The notes under the pieces are model-generated. The model had not been told where the DNA came from. It was given only the letters and a program-made list of their open reading frames with translations, and made no database searches. From DASSFZ01 sp036514635 (GTDB lineage Bacteria > Chloroflexota > Anaerolineae > Fen-1058), in assembly GCA_036514635.1 (NCBI GenBank), contig DATBWU010000046.1, positions 1 through 5,372 of the forward strand: a stretch of 5,372 nt of DNA, written 5' to 3'. The position numbers and the translations under genes were made by a program. The number at the start of each line of letters is the position of its first letter. The stretch's first letter is position 1. Positions 1 through 5,318 of the stretch are shown in pieces.

Positions 1-362
1 ACGCGCATCGCAATGGCGCGGAGTTGCTTGGTCAGGTTACTGGGTTTAATCGGTTTCGCCAGGTAATCGTCCGCGCCTGCGTCTATGCCGCGCGTCACGC
101 TCTCCGGGTCGACCTTGCCGGATAGCATAACCACCGGCAGATGCGCCGTCGCCGGATTCGCTCGCACCCAGCGGCACACTTCGTAACCGTCCATCACCGG
201 CATCATCACATCGAGCAGCAGCAGGTCCGGCGCTTCGACTTGTAACGCCTTGACCGCTTCCGGGCCGCCGGGTGCAGTTGTCACCTCAAATCCATCGAGT
301 TTGAGAATCAGGCTCAAGACCTTGCGTGCATCGGGATCATCTTCAACGATAAGAACTTTCAT
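1..362 (-). CDS. Response regulator receiver protein, truncated by the window edge
   Basis: The gene begins with ATG at 362 and stays open to base 1, giving 120 complete codons; the C-terminus lies outside the window. The visible protein is a CheY-like receiver domain. It starts MKVLIVEDDPDARKVL, with the acidic pair E7-D8-D9, the phosphoacceptor aspartate D51 in LLLLDVMMPVMDGYEV, the switch serine S81 in VVMLSGK, and the conserved lysine K103 in DDYLAKPIKP. By family knowledge it is phosphorylated on D51 by a histidine kinase, most likely the one encoded just upstream. A strong Shine-Dalgarno sequence (AGGAG, complement of 369-373) sits 6 nt before the ATG, and the preceding gene ends 13 bp away, so it is the last visible gene of a minus-strand operon. 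Receiver homology reaches nearly to the edge. Whether an output domain follows cannot be told here. Confidence 0.93.
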   Translation of the reverse strand, partial: MKVLIVEDDPDARKVLSLILKLDGFEVTTAPGGPEAVKALQVEAPDLLLLDVMMPVMDGYEVCRWVRANPATAHLPVVMLSGKVDPESVTRGIDAGADDYLAKPIKPSNLTKQLRAIAMR

Positions 363-375
363 GACCGGCTCCTGC

Positions 376-765
376 TCACGGATTCGGCACCATAACATCG
401 AGTGCCAGGAGTTCGTCCACCGCCTTGATCAGCGCCCCTAACGACACCGGCTTGACGATATAGCGGTTAGCGCCAGCCTCGAAGCCGGCGGCCTGATCGG
501 CCAGAGCGCTGCGCGCGCTCAACAACACGATCGCGACGCCGGCCAGCGCCGGGTCGGCGCGCACGCTGCGGCACACGTCCAGGCCATCGATATCCGGCAT
601 CATCACATCGATGATGATCAGGCCGGGACGTATGGCCCGGATCGTCGCCAGGCCCTCCGCGCCGCTTAGCGCGCCGACCACCTCATAACCGCGCCGCTTC
701 AGCGCGATTCGCAAACAATCGACTGTATCAGCGTCGTCGTCGATGACTATAATCCGAGGTGTCAT
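376..765 (-). CDS. Single-domain response regulator (CheY-like receiver)
   Basis: A 129-residue protein made almost entirely of one receiver domain. Visible landmarks are the acidic cluster D9-D10-D11 (IVIDDDADTV), phosphoacceptor D53 in LIIIDVMMPDIDGLDV, switch serine S83 in VLLSARSA, and K105 in RYIVKPVS. It ends about 20 residues after the last receiver helix, with no DNA-binding or enzymatic output. The ATG at 765 is preferred, with a GGGG stretch a few bases upstream. A TTG at 777 would add only four residues and has no properly spaced Shine-Dalgarno sequence. It lies 21 bp after the kinase gene and 13 bp before the next receiver gene, so co-transcription and phosphotransfer from the kinase are likely. 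The usual AxDY stretch before the conserved lysine reads GANRYIVKP, so the common acidic residues are replaced by Asn-Arg. It probably acts as a phosphorelay intermediate or through protein-protein contact; this is inference. Confidence 0.93.
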   Translation of the reverse strand: MTPRIIVIDDDADTVDCLRIALKRRGYEVVGALSGAEGLATIRAIRPGLIIIDVMMPDIDGLDVCRSVRADPALAGVAIVLLSARSALADQAAGFEAGANRYIVKPVSLGALIKAVDELLALDVMVPNP

Positions 766-786
766 GATCGGCCCCAACTCTCTCGG

Positions 787-2421
787 CTATGGCGAGCGCC
801 GCAGCGCCACGTAGAAATCGCTTCCGCCACCCTCTCGGCTTTCGGCCCACACCTGCCCGCCGTGCGCATCCACAATTTGTTTGACCACGGCCAGACCAAC
901 CCCGGTCCCTCCAAAACGGCGCTTCGTCGATCCATCCAACTGAAAGAAGCGATCCCAGATACGTGAGCGTTCCGCTGCTGGGATACCGATACCCTGATCG
1001 GACACTTTCAGGTAGACCACCTCGCCGCCTTCGCGAACGGCGACTCGCACCTCGCCGCCATTCGGGCTGAACTTGATGGCGTTGTCGACCAGCTCGCCGA
1101 TCACCTGTTGGATGCGCTGTCGATCGGCGATCAGCGGCGTCGCGTCCGAAGCGATCTCTTCGATCAGCGCCACGTTGTTCGCCGTGGCTCGCGGCCGCGC
1201 GCGCTCGATCACTTCGCGCACCAGCCCGGCCAGCACGATCGGCTCCAGGTGCAGATCGGTCCGTTGTAGGCCCCTCAGCGTCACGATGTCGCTCACCCGC
1301 TTGGCGAGCAGCATTACTTTGTCGCCGATAACATCCACCGCCTGCTGGGGCTCCGGTCCCAGCGGGCCGAACGCGCCCATCTTCAACAGATCGGCGTAAC
1401 CCTGAATCACCATCAGCGGCAACCGCAGCTCGTGCGAAACATTCTGGATCATCTGATCCTTGATCCGGCCTAGTTCCTGAATCTCGGCCAGGGCCGCGCT
1501 CAACTCGCGAGCGTGCTCTTGAAGTTGGAGCACCAGCGTGTTGGCATCGATCGCCGCTGCGATCATCCCGGCAAAAGCGGTCAGCAGATAACCGGACTCG
1601 TCCGAGTAAGCGTCACGCGTATCAGCCAGAAGGAGATAGCCCAGCAACCGGCCCTGATTCCGCAGCGGCGCGATCAACAGATTTCGGACTTGCCAGCGTT
1701 GGATCAGCGTGCGGATTTCGTCGGAGTGTGGCGAATGGTCATCGGATGTGAACAGCAACGTCCGATTGGGACCGACATCATCCGTCTCGAATGAGAACGC
1801 CAACGGCAGCACAAGCCCGGTGATAGCGCTCTCCTTCACGCCGTGCGCCGGCTCGCGGACCACCACGCGTGGCGAACTCTCGTCGAGGGTGGCAATGGCG
1901 CAAATGCGCGCGCCGAACAGATAGGCCAGATGACCGGTGACACGCCGATACAGTTCGGCCGTTTCGTTGACCATCCCGGCGCTCTGCGCCACCTCGAACA
2001 GGCCACGCAGCTCGACCCGGCGCTTCAAGGCCGCTTCTGTCGCCTGCCGTTCCTGCGTGATGTCGGTGAGCAGCATCGAAATGCCGACCACCTCGCCGTT
2101 ATCGGCAAACAGCGCGCGCGCCGCCAACCGGAGCCAGAACTGACCCATATCGGATGACCACGCGAACTCTGCCCAGTAACTGGCCTCTTCCAAATCGAAC
2201 AAGCGCTGGCAGACGCCGACCCACCGATCGCGATCCTCGTTTTGCAGCACTTCGAGCAGCGATTCGCCGGTCAGGCGCACGGCCAGCAAGTCCAGGCGTC
2301 CAAGACAACGCATCAGCGTGTCCCAGGCATGGTTGGCAATCACCACGCGCAGATCGCGGTTGACGACGCATACCGCCGCTTCCAGGCTGTCCAGAGCGTA
2401 ACGCCAGAGGTCCGCCGCCAT
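787..2421 (-). CDS. Soluble PAS-GAF sensor histidine kinase
   Basis: A hybrid-free sensor kinase of 544 residues from the ATG at 2421. Domains in order: PAS-like sensor (about 1-125, ending MLLTDITQERQ), GAF domain (about 140-290), a short coiled-coil linker (LQEHARELSAALAEIQ), HisKA dimerisation helix with phospho-accepting H330 in NVSHELRLPL, and HATPase_c with N447 in ELVDNAIKFSP, the G1 box DQGIGIP (D475), an FF pair, and the G2 box GGTGVGLAVV. There is no hydrophobic membrane segment or signal peptide, so the protein should be cytoplasmic and sense an internal cue; the ligand cannot be inferred. The ExxT/N phosphatase motif after the histidine reads ELRL. The start is uncertain: GTG at 2481 and TTG at 2514 are in frame and would overlap the upstream HTH gene; no start has a clear Shine-Dalgarno sequence. 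The ATG was chosen because PAS similarity starts right after it. Two receiver genes follow closely and are its likely partners. Confidence 0.93.
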   Translation of the reverse strand: MAADLWRYALDSLEAAVCVVNRDLRVVIANHAWDTLMRCLGRLDLLAVRLTGESLLEVLQNEDRDRWVGVCQRLFDLEEASYWAEFAWSSDMGQFWLRLAARALFADNGEVVGISMLLTDITQERQATEAALKRRVELRGLFEVAQSAGMVNETAELYRRVTGHLAYLFGARICAIATLDESSPRVVVREPAHGVKESAITGLVLPLAFSFETDDVGPNRTLLFTSDDHSPHSDEIRTLIQRWQVRNLLIAPLRNQGRLLGYLLLADTRDAYSDESGYLLTAFAGMIAAAIDANTLVLQLQEHARELSAALAEIQELGRIKDQMIQNVSHELRLPLMVIQGYADLLKMGAFGPLGPEPQQAVDVIGDKVMLLAKRVSDIVTLRGLQRTDLHLEPIVLAGLVREVIERARPRATANNVALIEEIASDATPLIADRQRIQQVIGELVDNAIKFSPNGGEVRVAVREGGEVVYLKVSDQGIGIPAAERSRIWDRFFQLDGSTKRRFGGTGVGLAVVKQIVDAHGGQVWAESREGGGSDFYVALRRSP

Positions 2422-2467
2422 GAACGCGTCGTAGCGTGGGAGGCTGTCGAGTTTGATCTCTGGATGA

Positions 2468-2698
2468 TTAGCTTCGAACACGAGTGTGCTCGAGATAGCC
2501 GCGCAGCATGTCAACCGAATAGCGTCGATGACCGCCGGGTGTGCGATACGGCGTGATGAGGTTGCGCCGTTCCATGCGCCACAACGTGTTGAGGCTGACG
2601 TGTAGGAAAGCCGCCGCTTCCTTCGCGGTCAACAACCCTTCCACCCTGTCGCCATTTCCGTTGGGCTTGAATCGCGGATCGTAATATTGCTCGTTCAC
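2468..2698 (-). CDS. Small MerR/BldC-like (excisionase-type) helix-turn-helix protein
   Basis: A 76-residue protein that is mostly one winged helix-turn-helix. LLTAKEAAAFLHVSLNTLWRM (about 22-42) is the HTH and TPYRTPGGHRRYSVDMLRGYL (about 49-69) the wing, with the GGHRRY signature shared by MerR, BldC, IS607-type resolvases and excisionase-family DNA binders. The N-terminal 20 residues are polar and probably disordered. No effector-binding domain or coiled coil follows, unlike full MerR proteins. GTG at 2698 is preferred over ATG at 2725 because GAGAGG lies exactly 6 nt before the GTG, while the ATG has no Shine-Dalgarno sequence. It is the first gene of the operon with the kinase and receivers and stands divergent to yqeC. 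I infer a transcriptional regulator of this locus or of targets of the signalling system. No integrase or phage gene is near, so a true excisionase role is less likely. Confidence 0.88.
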   Translation of the reverse strand: MNEQYYDPRFKPNGNGDRVEGLLTAKEAAAFLHVSLNTLWRMERRNLITPYRTPGGHRRYSVDMLRGYLEHTRVRS

Positions 2699-2704
2699 CT
2701 GACA

Positions 2705-2710
2705 CCTCTC
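2705..2710 (-). promoter_or_regulatory. Shine-Dalgarno site that decides the HTH gene start
   Basis: GAGAGG on the minus strand (complement CCTCTC) lies 6 nt upstream of the in-frame GTG at 2698. It would be inside the coding sequence if translation began at the ATG at 2725, which has no such site. This supports the shorter 76-residue protein. Confidence 0.7.
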
Positions 2711-2802
2711 TGAAGACGCCCGCATTGGCTATGGGCTGTCGAATTGCGTACAGTATCGCCGATGAGATCATTTGAGTAAGTTTGATGTTAATTTGCCCCG
2801 CG

Positions 2803-2832
2803 TTGGCATTGTGTTGGCTGAGGGCGTATGCT
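2803..2832 (+). promoter_or_regulatory. Candidate sigma70-type promoter of yqeC-mocA
   Basis: The 148-bp space between the divergent HTH and yqeC starts is locally more AT-rich than the genes. On the plus strand TTGGCA (2803-2808) is followed after 18 nt by TATGCT (2827-2832), a plausible -35/-10 pair. Transcription would start only about 7-9 bases before the yqeC ATG, leaving almost no 5' leader. This fits the lack of a good Shine-Dalgarno sequence there (only GG at 2841-2842). A second AT-rich hexamer, TAGTAT (2832-2837), overlaps the -10. A minus-strand promoter for the HTH-kinase operon must also lie in 2699-2846, but I find no convincing hexamer pair for it. Assigned by eye only. Confidence 0.35.
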
Positions 2833-2846
2833 AGTATTCTGGTAAA

Positions 2847-3659
2847 ATGGGCGGTGCGCGATTGATCGACACTATCCAATTGCAGCCCGAAGATGTATTG
2901 GCCTGCGTCGGCGCGGGCGGCAAGACATCGTTGTGCTGGCGAGTGTGGAACGAGCTGCGCGCCGGACGTGTACGGTCGATCTTCACGACGACGACGCACA
3001 TCATGGAACCGATTCTTCCGCCCGATACGGCGCTGTATCTGTCAATCGATCCGGACGTCTCAGTTCTTTCCAGGCTGATGCAACGGGTGACGGGCCTGGT
3101 CGTCGCCGGAGCGCGGCTGGACGAGGAGTCCACGGAGATAAAGCCGAATCCCGCTGCGCCAGCGCGCCCGTTCAAGTTGGCCGGCCTGCCAGCGGCGCGT
3201 GCCGACCAACTGATCGCAGACCTGCCCGGTGTCACCTGGCTGGTCGAGGCCGACGGCGCGCGGGGGCGCAGCTTGAAGTGGCCGGCGGCACACGAGCCTG
3301 CCATCCCGGCCCGCGCCACCGCCGTCGTCGTGCTGGCGTCGCTCGACGCTATCGATCAGCCCTTAGATGAAACGACAGCGCATCGACCGGAGCAGATGGC
3401 ACGGCATTTGGGCATCGATCGGGGTGACATCCTATCGGCGGAACACGTCGCACGGGTGATGACGGATCCGGAAGGTGGACTCAAGAATATTCCGCACGGC
3501 GCGCGCGCCATCGCCGTCTTGAATCAAAGTCGTGGCGGGTCGCTGCACCCGTCGGCGCGGCCCGTCGCTCAAGCGGTTCTGGCTTCCGGCCGATACGAGC
3601 GCGTTATCGCGGCCTCGCTGCGGGCCGAAGAGCCTGTCCTGGAGGTCTGGTTACCGTGA
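2847..3659 (+). CDS. yqeC: YqeC family, putative (selenium-dependent) molybdenum hydroxylase accessory protein
   Basis: A 270-residue protein, the usual family length. The N-terminus has a P-loop-like VGAGGKTS (21-28), followed by FTTTTH (46-51), the family signature VEADGARGRSLKWPA (133-147) with HEPAIP (149-154), HRPEQMARHLGI (179-190), and a C-terminal segment containing GGLKNIPHGARAIAVLN. These motifs identify YqeC, a nucleotide-binding protein found by gene association with selenium-dependent molybdenum hydroxylases such as xanthine dehydrogenase; its exact reaction is not established. After the asparagine at 226, where relatives typically show N-K-x-D, this protein reads NQSR, so that step may differ. 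ATG at 2847 is the natural start, with a weak or absent Shine-Dalgarno sequence and a possible near-leaderless transcript. The stop codon overlaps the mocA start, so the two are translationally coupled and act in one pathway. No hydroxylase subunit or selenium gene is in view, so selenium dependence is unproven. Confidence 0.88.
   Translation: MGGARLIDTIQLQPEDVLACVGAGGKTSLCWRVWNELRAGRVRSIFTTTTHIMEPILPPDTALYLSIDPDVSVLSRLMQRVTGLVVAGARLDEESTEIKPNPAAPARPFKLAGLPAARADQLIADLPGVTWLVEADGARGRSLKWPAAHEPAIPARATAVVVLASLDAIDQPLDETTAHRPEQMARHLGIDRGDILSAEHVARVMTDPEGGLKNIPHGARAIAVLNQSRGGSLHPSARPVAQAVLASGRYERVIAASLRAEEPVLEVWLP
3641..3646 (+). promoter_or_regulatory. Shine-Dalgarno site for the mocA GTG start
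   Basis: GGAGGT lies within the end of yqeC, 9 nt before the GTG at 3656. It supports that GTG, which overlaps the yqeC stop in the sequence GTGA, as the true start, although no ATG is nearby. It indicates translational coupling of the two genes. Confidence 0.75.
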
Positions 3660-4246
3660 AGAACGACCGCATCGCAGGCGTGATCCTCGCCGCCGGTGAA
3701 TCGAAGCGGCTGGGGCAGCCGAAGCAATTGATTTCCTGGAACGGTAAGCCCTTGATCGAGCACACGGCGCGCGTGGCGCTGGCGGGCGGTCTCGATCCGG
3801 TCGTCGTCGTGATCGGTTATCGCGCCGATGAAGTGCGCGCGGCGATCCAGGCTCCGGCGACGATCATCGAGAATCCACGCTGGCACGAAGGCATGAGTAC
3901 GTCGTTGCACGCGGGATTGGACGCACTGCCATCCGACGTGATCGCCGCAATCATGCTGCTCATCGATCAGCCGCGCGTCGATGCCAGGCACATCAAGGCG
4001 ATGGTCGAGGCGTACCGCTCGTCGGTTCAGCCGATTGTCGTCTCGACGTTTCAGGGCCGGCGCGCGTCGCCGACGCTCTTCGACCGATCGTTGTTCGGCG
4101 AACTCGCTCAGGTGAGCGGCGATACCGGCGGTCGCTCGGTGCTGCTGGCCCATCCCGATCGCGTGACGGCGGTGGAGGCAGGCAGCGAGATTACGTTGCT
4201 CGATATCGATACGCCGGACGACTGGCAGCGGATACAGAACGGATAA
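3656..4246 (+). CDS. mocA: MocA-type molybdenum cofactor cytidylyltransferase (NTP transferase)
   Basis: A 196-residue MobA-like nucleotidyltransferase, full length for the family. Visible motifs: VILAAGESKRLGQPKQL (9-25), the nucleotide-binding loop with lysine K24; VVVIGYRADEV (50-60); ENPRWHEGMSTSLHAGL (72-88); LLIDQP (101-106) with metal-binding D104; a segment RRASPTLF (135-142) where relatives usually have GxPxLF; GDTGGRSVL (155-163); and the terminal LLDIDTPDDW (181-190). The LAAG rather than LAGG loop points to a CTP-using MocA rather than a GTP-using MobA. The expected reaction is CTP plus Mo-molybdopterin giving the cytosine dinucleotide cofactor used by xanthine dehydrogenase and CO dehydrogenase family enzymes. 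GTG start, 4-bp overlap with yqeC and GGAGGT upstream make an operon. A related sugar-phosphate nucleotidyltransferase role is less likely given the yqeC partner. The last codons are duplicated 80 bp downstream. Confidence 0.87.
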   Translation: MKNDRIAGVILAAGESKRLGQPKQLISWNGKPLIEHTARVALAGGLDPVVVVIGYRADEVRAAIQAPATIIENPRWHEGMSTSLHAGLDALPSDVIAAIMLLIDQPRVDARHIKAMVEAYRSSVQPIVVSTFQGRRASPTLFDRSLFGELAQVSGDTGGRSVLLAHPDRVTAVEAGSEITLLDIDTPDDWQRIQNG

Positions 4247-4252
4247 ACGAAT
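4216..4252 (+). repeat. Direct repeat copy 1 (mocA 3' end and stop)
   Basis: 37 bp covering the last nine mocA codons, the TAA stop and 6 bp beyond. It matches 4296-4332 at 36 of 37 positions (A at 4227 against G at 4307), offset 80 bp. The similarity extends left through a shared GATAC (4208-4212 and 4290-4294) if a 2-base gap is allowed. Confidence 0.92.
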
Positions 4253-4295
4253 ACCCATTGTCTTGCATTCGCTGACTCGCCGATTCGTTGATACT

Positions 4296-4332
4296 GGACG
4301 ACTGGCGGCGGATACAGAACGGATAAACGAAT
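4296..4332 (+). repeat. Direct repeat copy 2, remnant of the mocA 3' end
   Basis: Second copy of the mocA tail in the spacer. Read in the original frame it would encode DDWRRIQNG followed by TAA, against DDWQRIQNG in mocA. It has no start codon or open frame of useful length and is not itself a gene. It is best explained as a local duplication or as the scar of an earlier rearrangement. The intervening 43 bp show no clear similarity to the bases following copy 2. Confidence 0.9.
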
Positions 4333-4342
4333 GCGTTCTTTC

Positions 4343-4434
4343 TCACTGATCACTGCTCACTGGTCACTGCTCACTGGTCACTGCTTACTGGTCACTGCTC
4401 ACTGGTCACTGCTGACTGTCCACTGATTCACTGA
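4343..4434 (+). repeat. Heptanucleotide tandem repeat array (TCACTGN)
   Basis: Twelve contiguous 7-bp units run from 4343 to 4426, and a thirteenth (4428-4434) follows after one extra base. The consensus is TCACTG plus a variable seventh base. Units 2-10 alternate C and G at that position, so the array also reads as about four and a half copies of the 14-mer TCACTGCTCACTGG. Diverged units are TTACTGG (4385), TGACTGT (4413) and CCACTGA (4420). A 7-bp period is not a multiple of three, and all frames are soon stopped, so it is non-coding. It ends 4 bp before the start codon of the phosphatase gene and thus fills its upstream leader. Similar heptamer arrays are known from cyanobacteria; origin here is not established. 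Confidence 0.95.
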
Positions 4435-4438
4435 CCCT

Positions 4439-5230
4439 ATGACTCTTTCAGCCATCCAGGCCCTCATCATCGACATGGACGGCGTGTTGTGGCGCGGGAG
4501 TGAGCCGCTGCCCGGCATCACCGAGTTCTTCGCTTTTCTGCGCCAACGCGACATCCGCTTTGTGCTGGCGACGAATAACTCGTCCCGCACGGAAGCGCAG
4601 TACGCCGAGCGGCTGGCCGGATACGGCGCGCCGGTCGCATTGGACGAGATCGTCACGTCGTCCAGCGCGGCGGCGGACTATCTGGCGACTATCGTGCCGC
4701 CCGGATCAGGCGTATATGCCATCGGCATGGAGGGTGTACGGCAAGCGTTGACGCGGCGCGGCTTCGTGCTGACCGAGGACAATGGCGCAGTTGCGGTCGT
4801 TGTCGGCATCGACTGGCACGCAACCTACGAGCAACTCAAGCGAGCGACGTTGTTGATCCGCGCCGGCGCGAAGTTCATCGGCACCAATCCCGATGCCACC
4901 TATCCCGCGCCCGAAGGCATCATCCCCGGCAACGGCGCACTGCTCGCCGCGATCGAAACCGCTACCGGCGTCAGGCCGATCGTCGTCGGCAAGCCGGAGC
5001 CGATCTTATATCAGCAGGCCATGCGACGCCTGGGGACGCCTCCGCACGCAACCGCCGCGCTCGGCGACCGGCTGGACACCGACATCCTGGGCGGCATCCG
5101 TGCCGGCACCCGGACGATTCTGGTCATGAGCGGCGTCACCACGCCCGAGTTGCTCGCCGCCAGCGACTACAAGCCGGACTGGGTGTTTGACGATATTCTT
5201 GATATGGTGAAGCACTGGAATGATGAATGA
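4439..5230 (+). CDS. HAD-IIA family phosphatase (NagD / 4-nitrophenylphosphatase type)
   Basis: A 263-residue cytoplasmic hydrolase of the HAD superfamily with a C2a cap. Motif I is IDMDGVLWRG with nucleophile D12 and acid/base D14; motif II is LATNNSS (T45); motif III is the lysine in VVGKPEP (K185); motif IV is GDRLDTDILGG (D210, D215 for magnesium). The cap carries the family stretch GTNPDATYPAPEGIIPGNGAL (148-168). These match NagD, phosphoglycolate phosphatase and p-nitrophenyl phosphatase relatives; the true substrate (nucleotide, sugar phosphate or phosphoglycolate) cannot be told. All four catalytic motifs are intact and length is normal. ATG at 4439 is the only usable start, because an in-frame TGA lies at 4424 and the next ATG is inside motif I. 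There is no Shine-Dalgarno sequence: the upstream bases are the heptamer array. It follows mocA on the same strand after 192 bp; a functional link is not evident. Confidence 0.93.
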   Translation: MTLSAIQALIIDMDGVLWRGSEPLPGITEFFAFLRQRDIRFVLATNNSSRTEAQYAERLAGYGAPVALDEIVTSSSAAADYLATIVPPGSGVYAIGMEGVRQALTRRGFVLTEDNGAVAVVVGIDWHATYEQLKRATLLIRAGAKFIGTNPDATYPAPEGIIPGNGALLAAIETATGVRPIVVGKPEPILYQQAMRRLGTPPHATAALGDRLDTDILGGIRAGTRTILVMSGVTTPELLAASDYKPDWVFDDILDMVKHWNDE

Positions 5231-5258
5231 TGGGCTTGTCAAGAAATAACTCCGCAGA

Positions 5259-5318
5259 TTGTCATGCTGAGCGCAGCGAAGAATCTCTGCCCGACAAGCC
5301 GAGACCCTTCGCTGCGCT
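5259..5318. repeat. Long imperfect hairpin, likely dispersed intergenic repeat
   Basis: AGCGCAGCGAAG (5270-5281) and its perfect 12-bp inverse CTTCGCTGCGCT (5307-5318) enclose 25 nt. After a 2x2 mismatch (AA/CC) TCTC (5284-5287) pairs with GAGA (5301-5304). The left flank TTGTCATGCTG belongs to a repeat type I recall from many bacterial genomes, in which the right arm normally mirrors it; here the right side departs after 5318. It lies 28 bp after the phosphatase stop and could end or shield transcripts from both sides, but no T-run follows, so it is not a typical intrinsic terminator. Confidence 0.75.

Noticed and set aside
2468..2698. Excisionase of an integrated element
   Set aside because: The HTH resembles excisionase-family proteins, but no integrase, attachment site or phage gene is visible and the gene is tied to a kinase operon, so a regulator is more likely.
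2511..2999. Long minus-strand open frame of 162 codons across the divergent region
   Set aside because: It overlaps the HTH gene and the start of yqeC in other frames, has no family motifs, and would remove the intergenic region. It is a shadow of high-GC coding sequence.
3569..4258. 229-codon minus-strand open frame opposite mocA
   Set aside because: The sequence is rich in Arg and His with low complexity, typical of the antisense of a high-GC gene. The plus strand encodes a clear nucleotidyltransferase.
4246..4289. Inverted repeat AACGAAT (4246-4252) with ATTCGTT (4283-4289) as a mocA terminator
   Set aside because: Only 7 AT-rich pairs with a 30-nt loop and no T-run after it. AACGAAT also recurs at 4326-4332 through the duplication, so the pairing is not specific. 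Too weak to call a terminator.
4288..4316. TTGATA (4288-4293) and GATACA (4311-4316), 17 nt apart, as a promoter for the phosphatase gene
   Set aside because: The -10 matches the consensus at only three positions and lies within the duplicated mocA tail. Not convincing without transcript data.
4343..4434. CRISPR array
   Set aside because: Units are 7 bp and contiguous with no unique spacers, and no cas gene is near. It is a simple tandem repeat.
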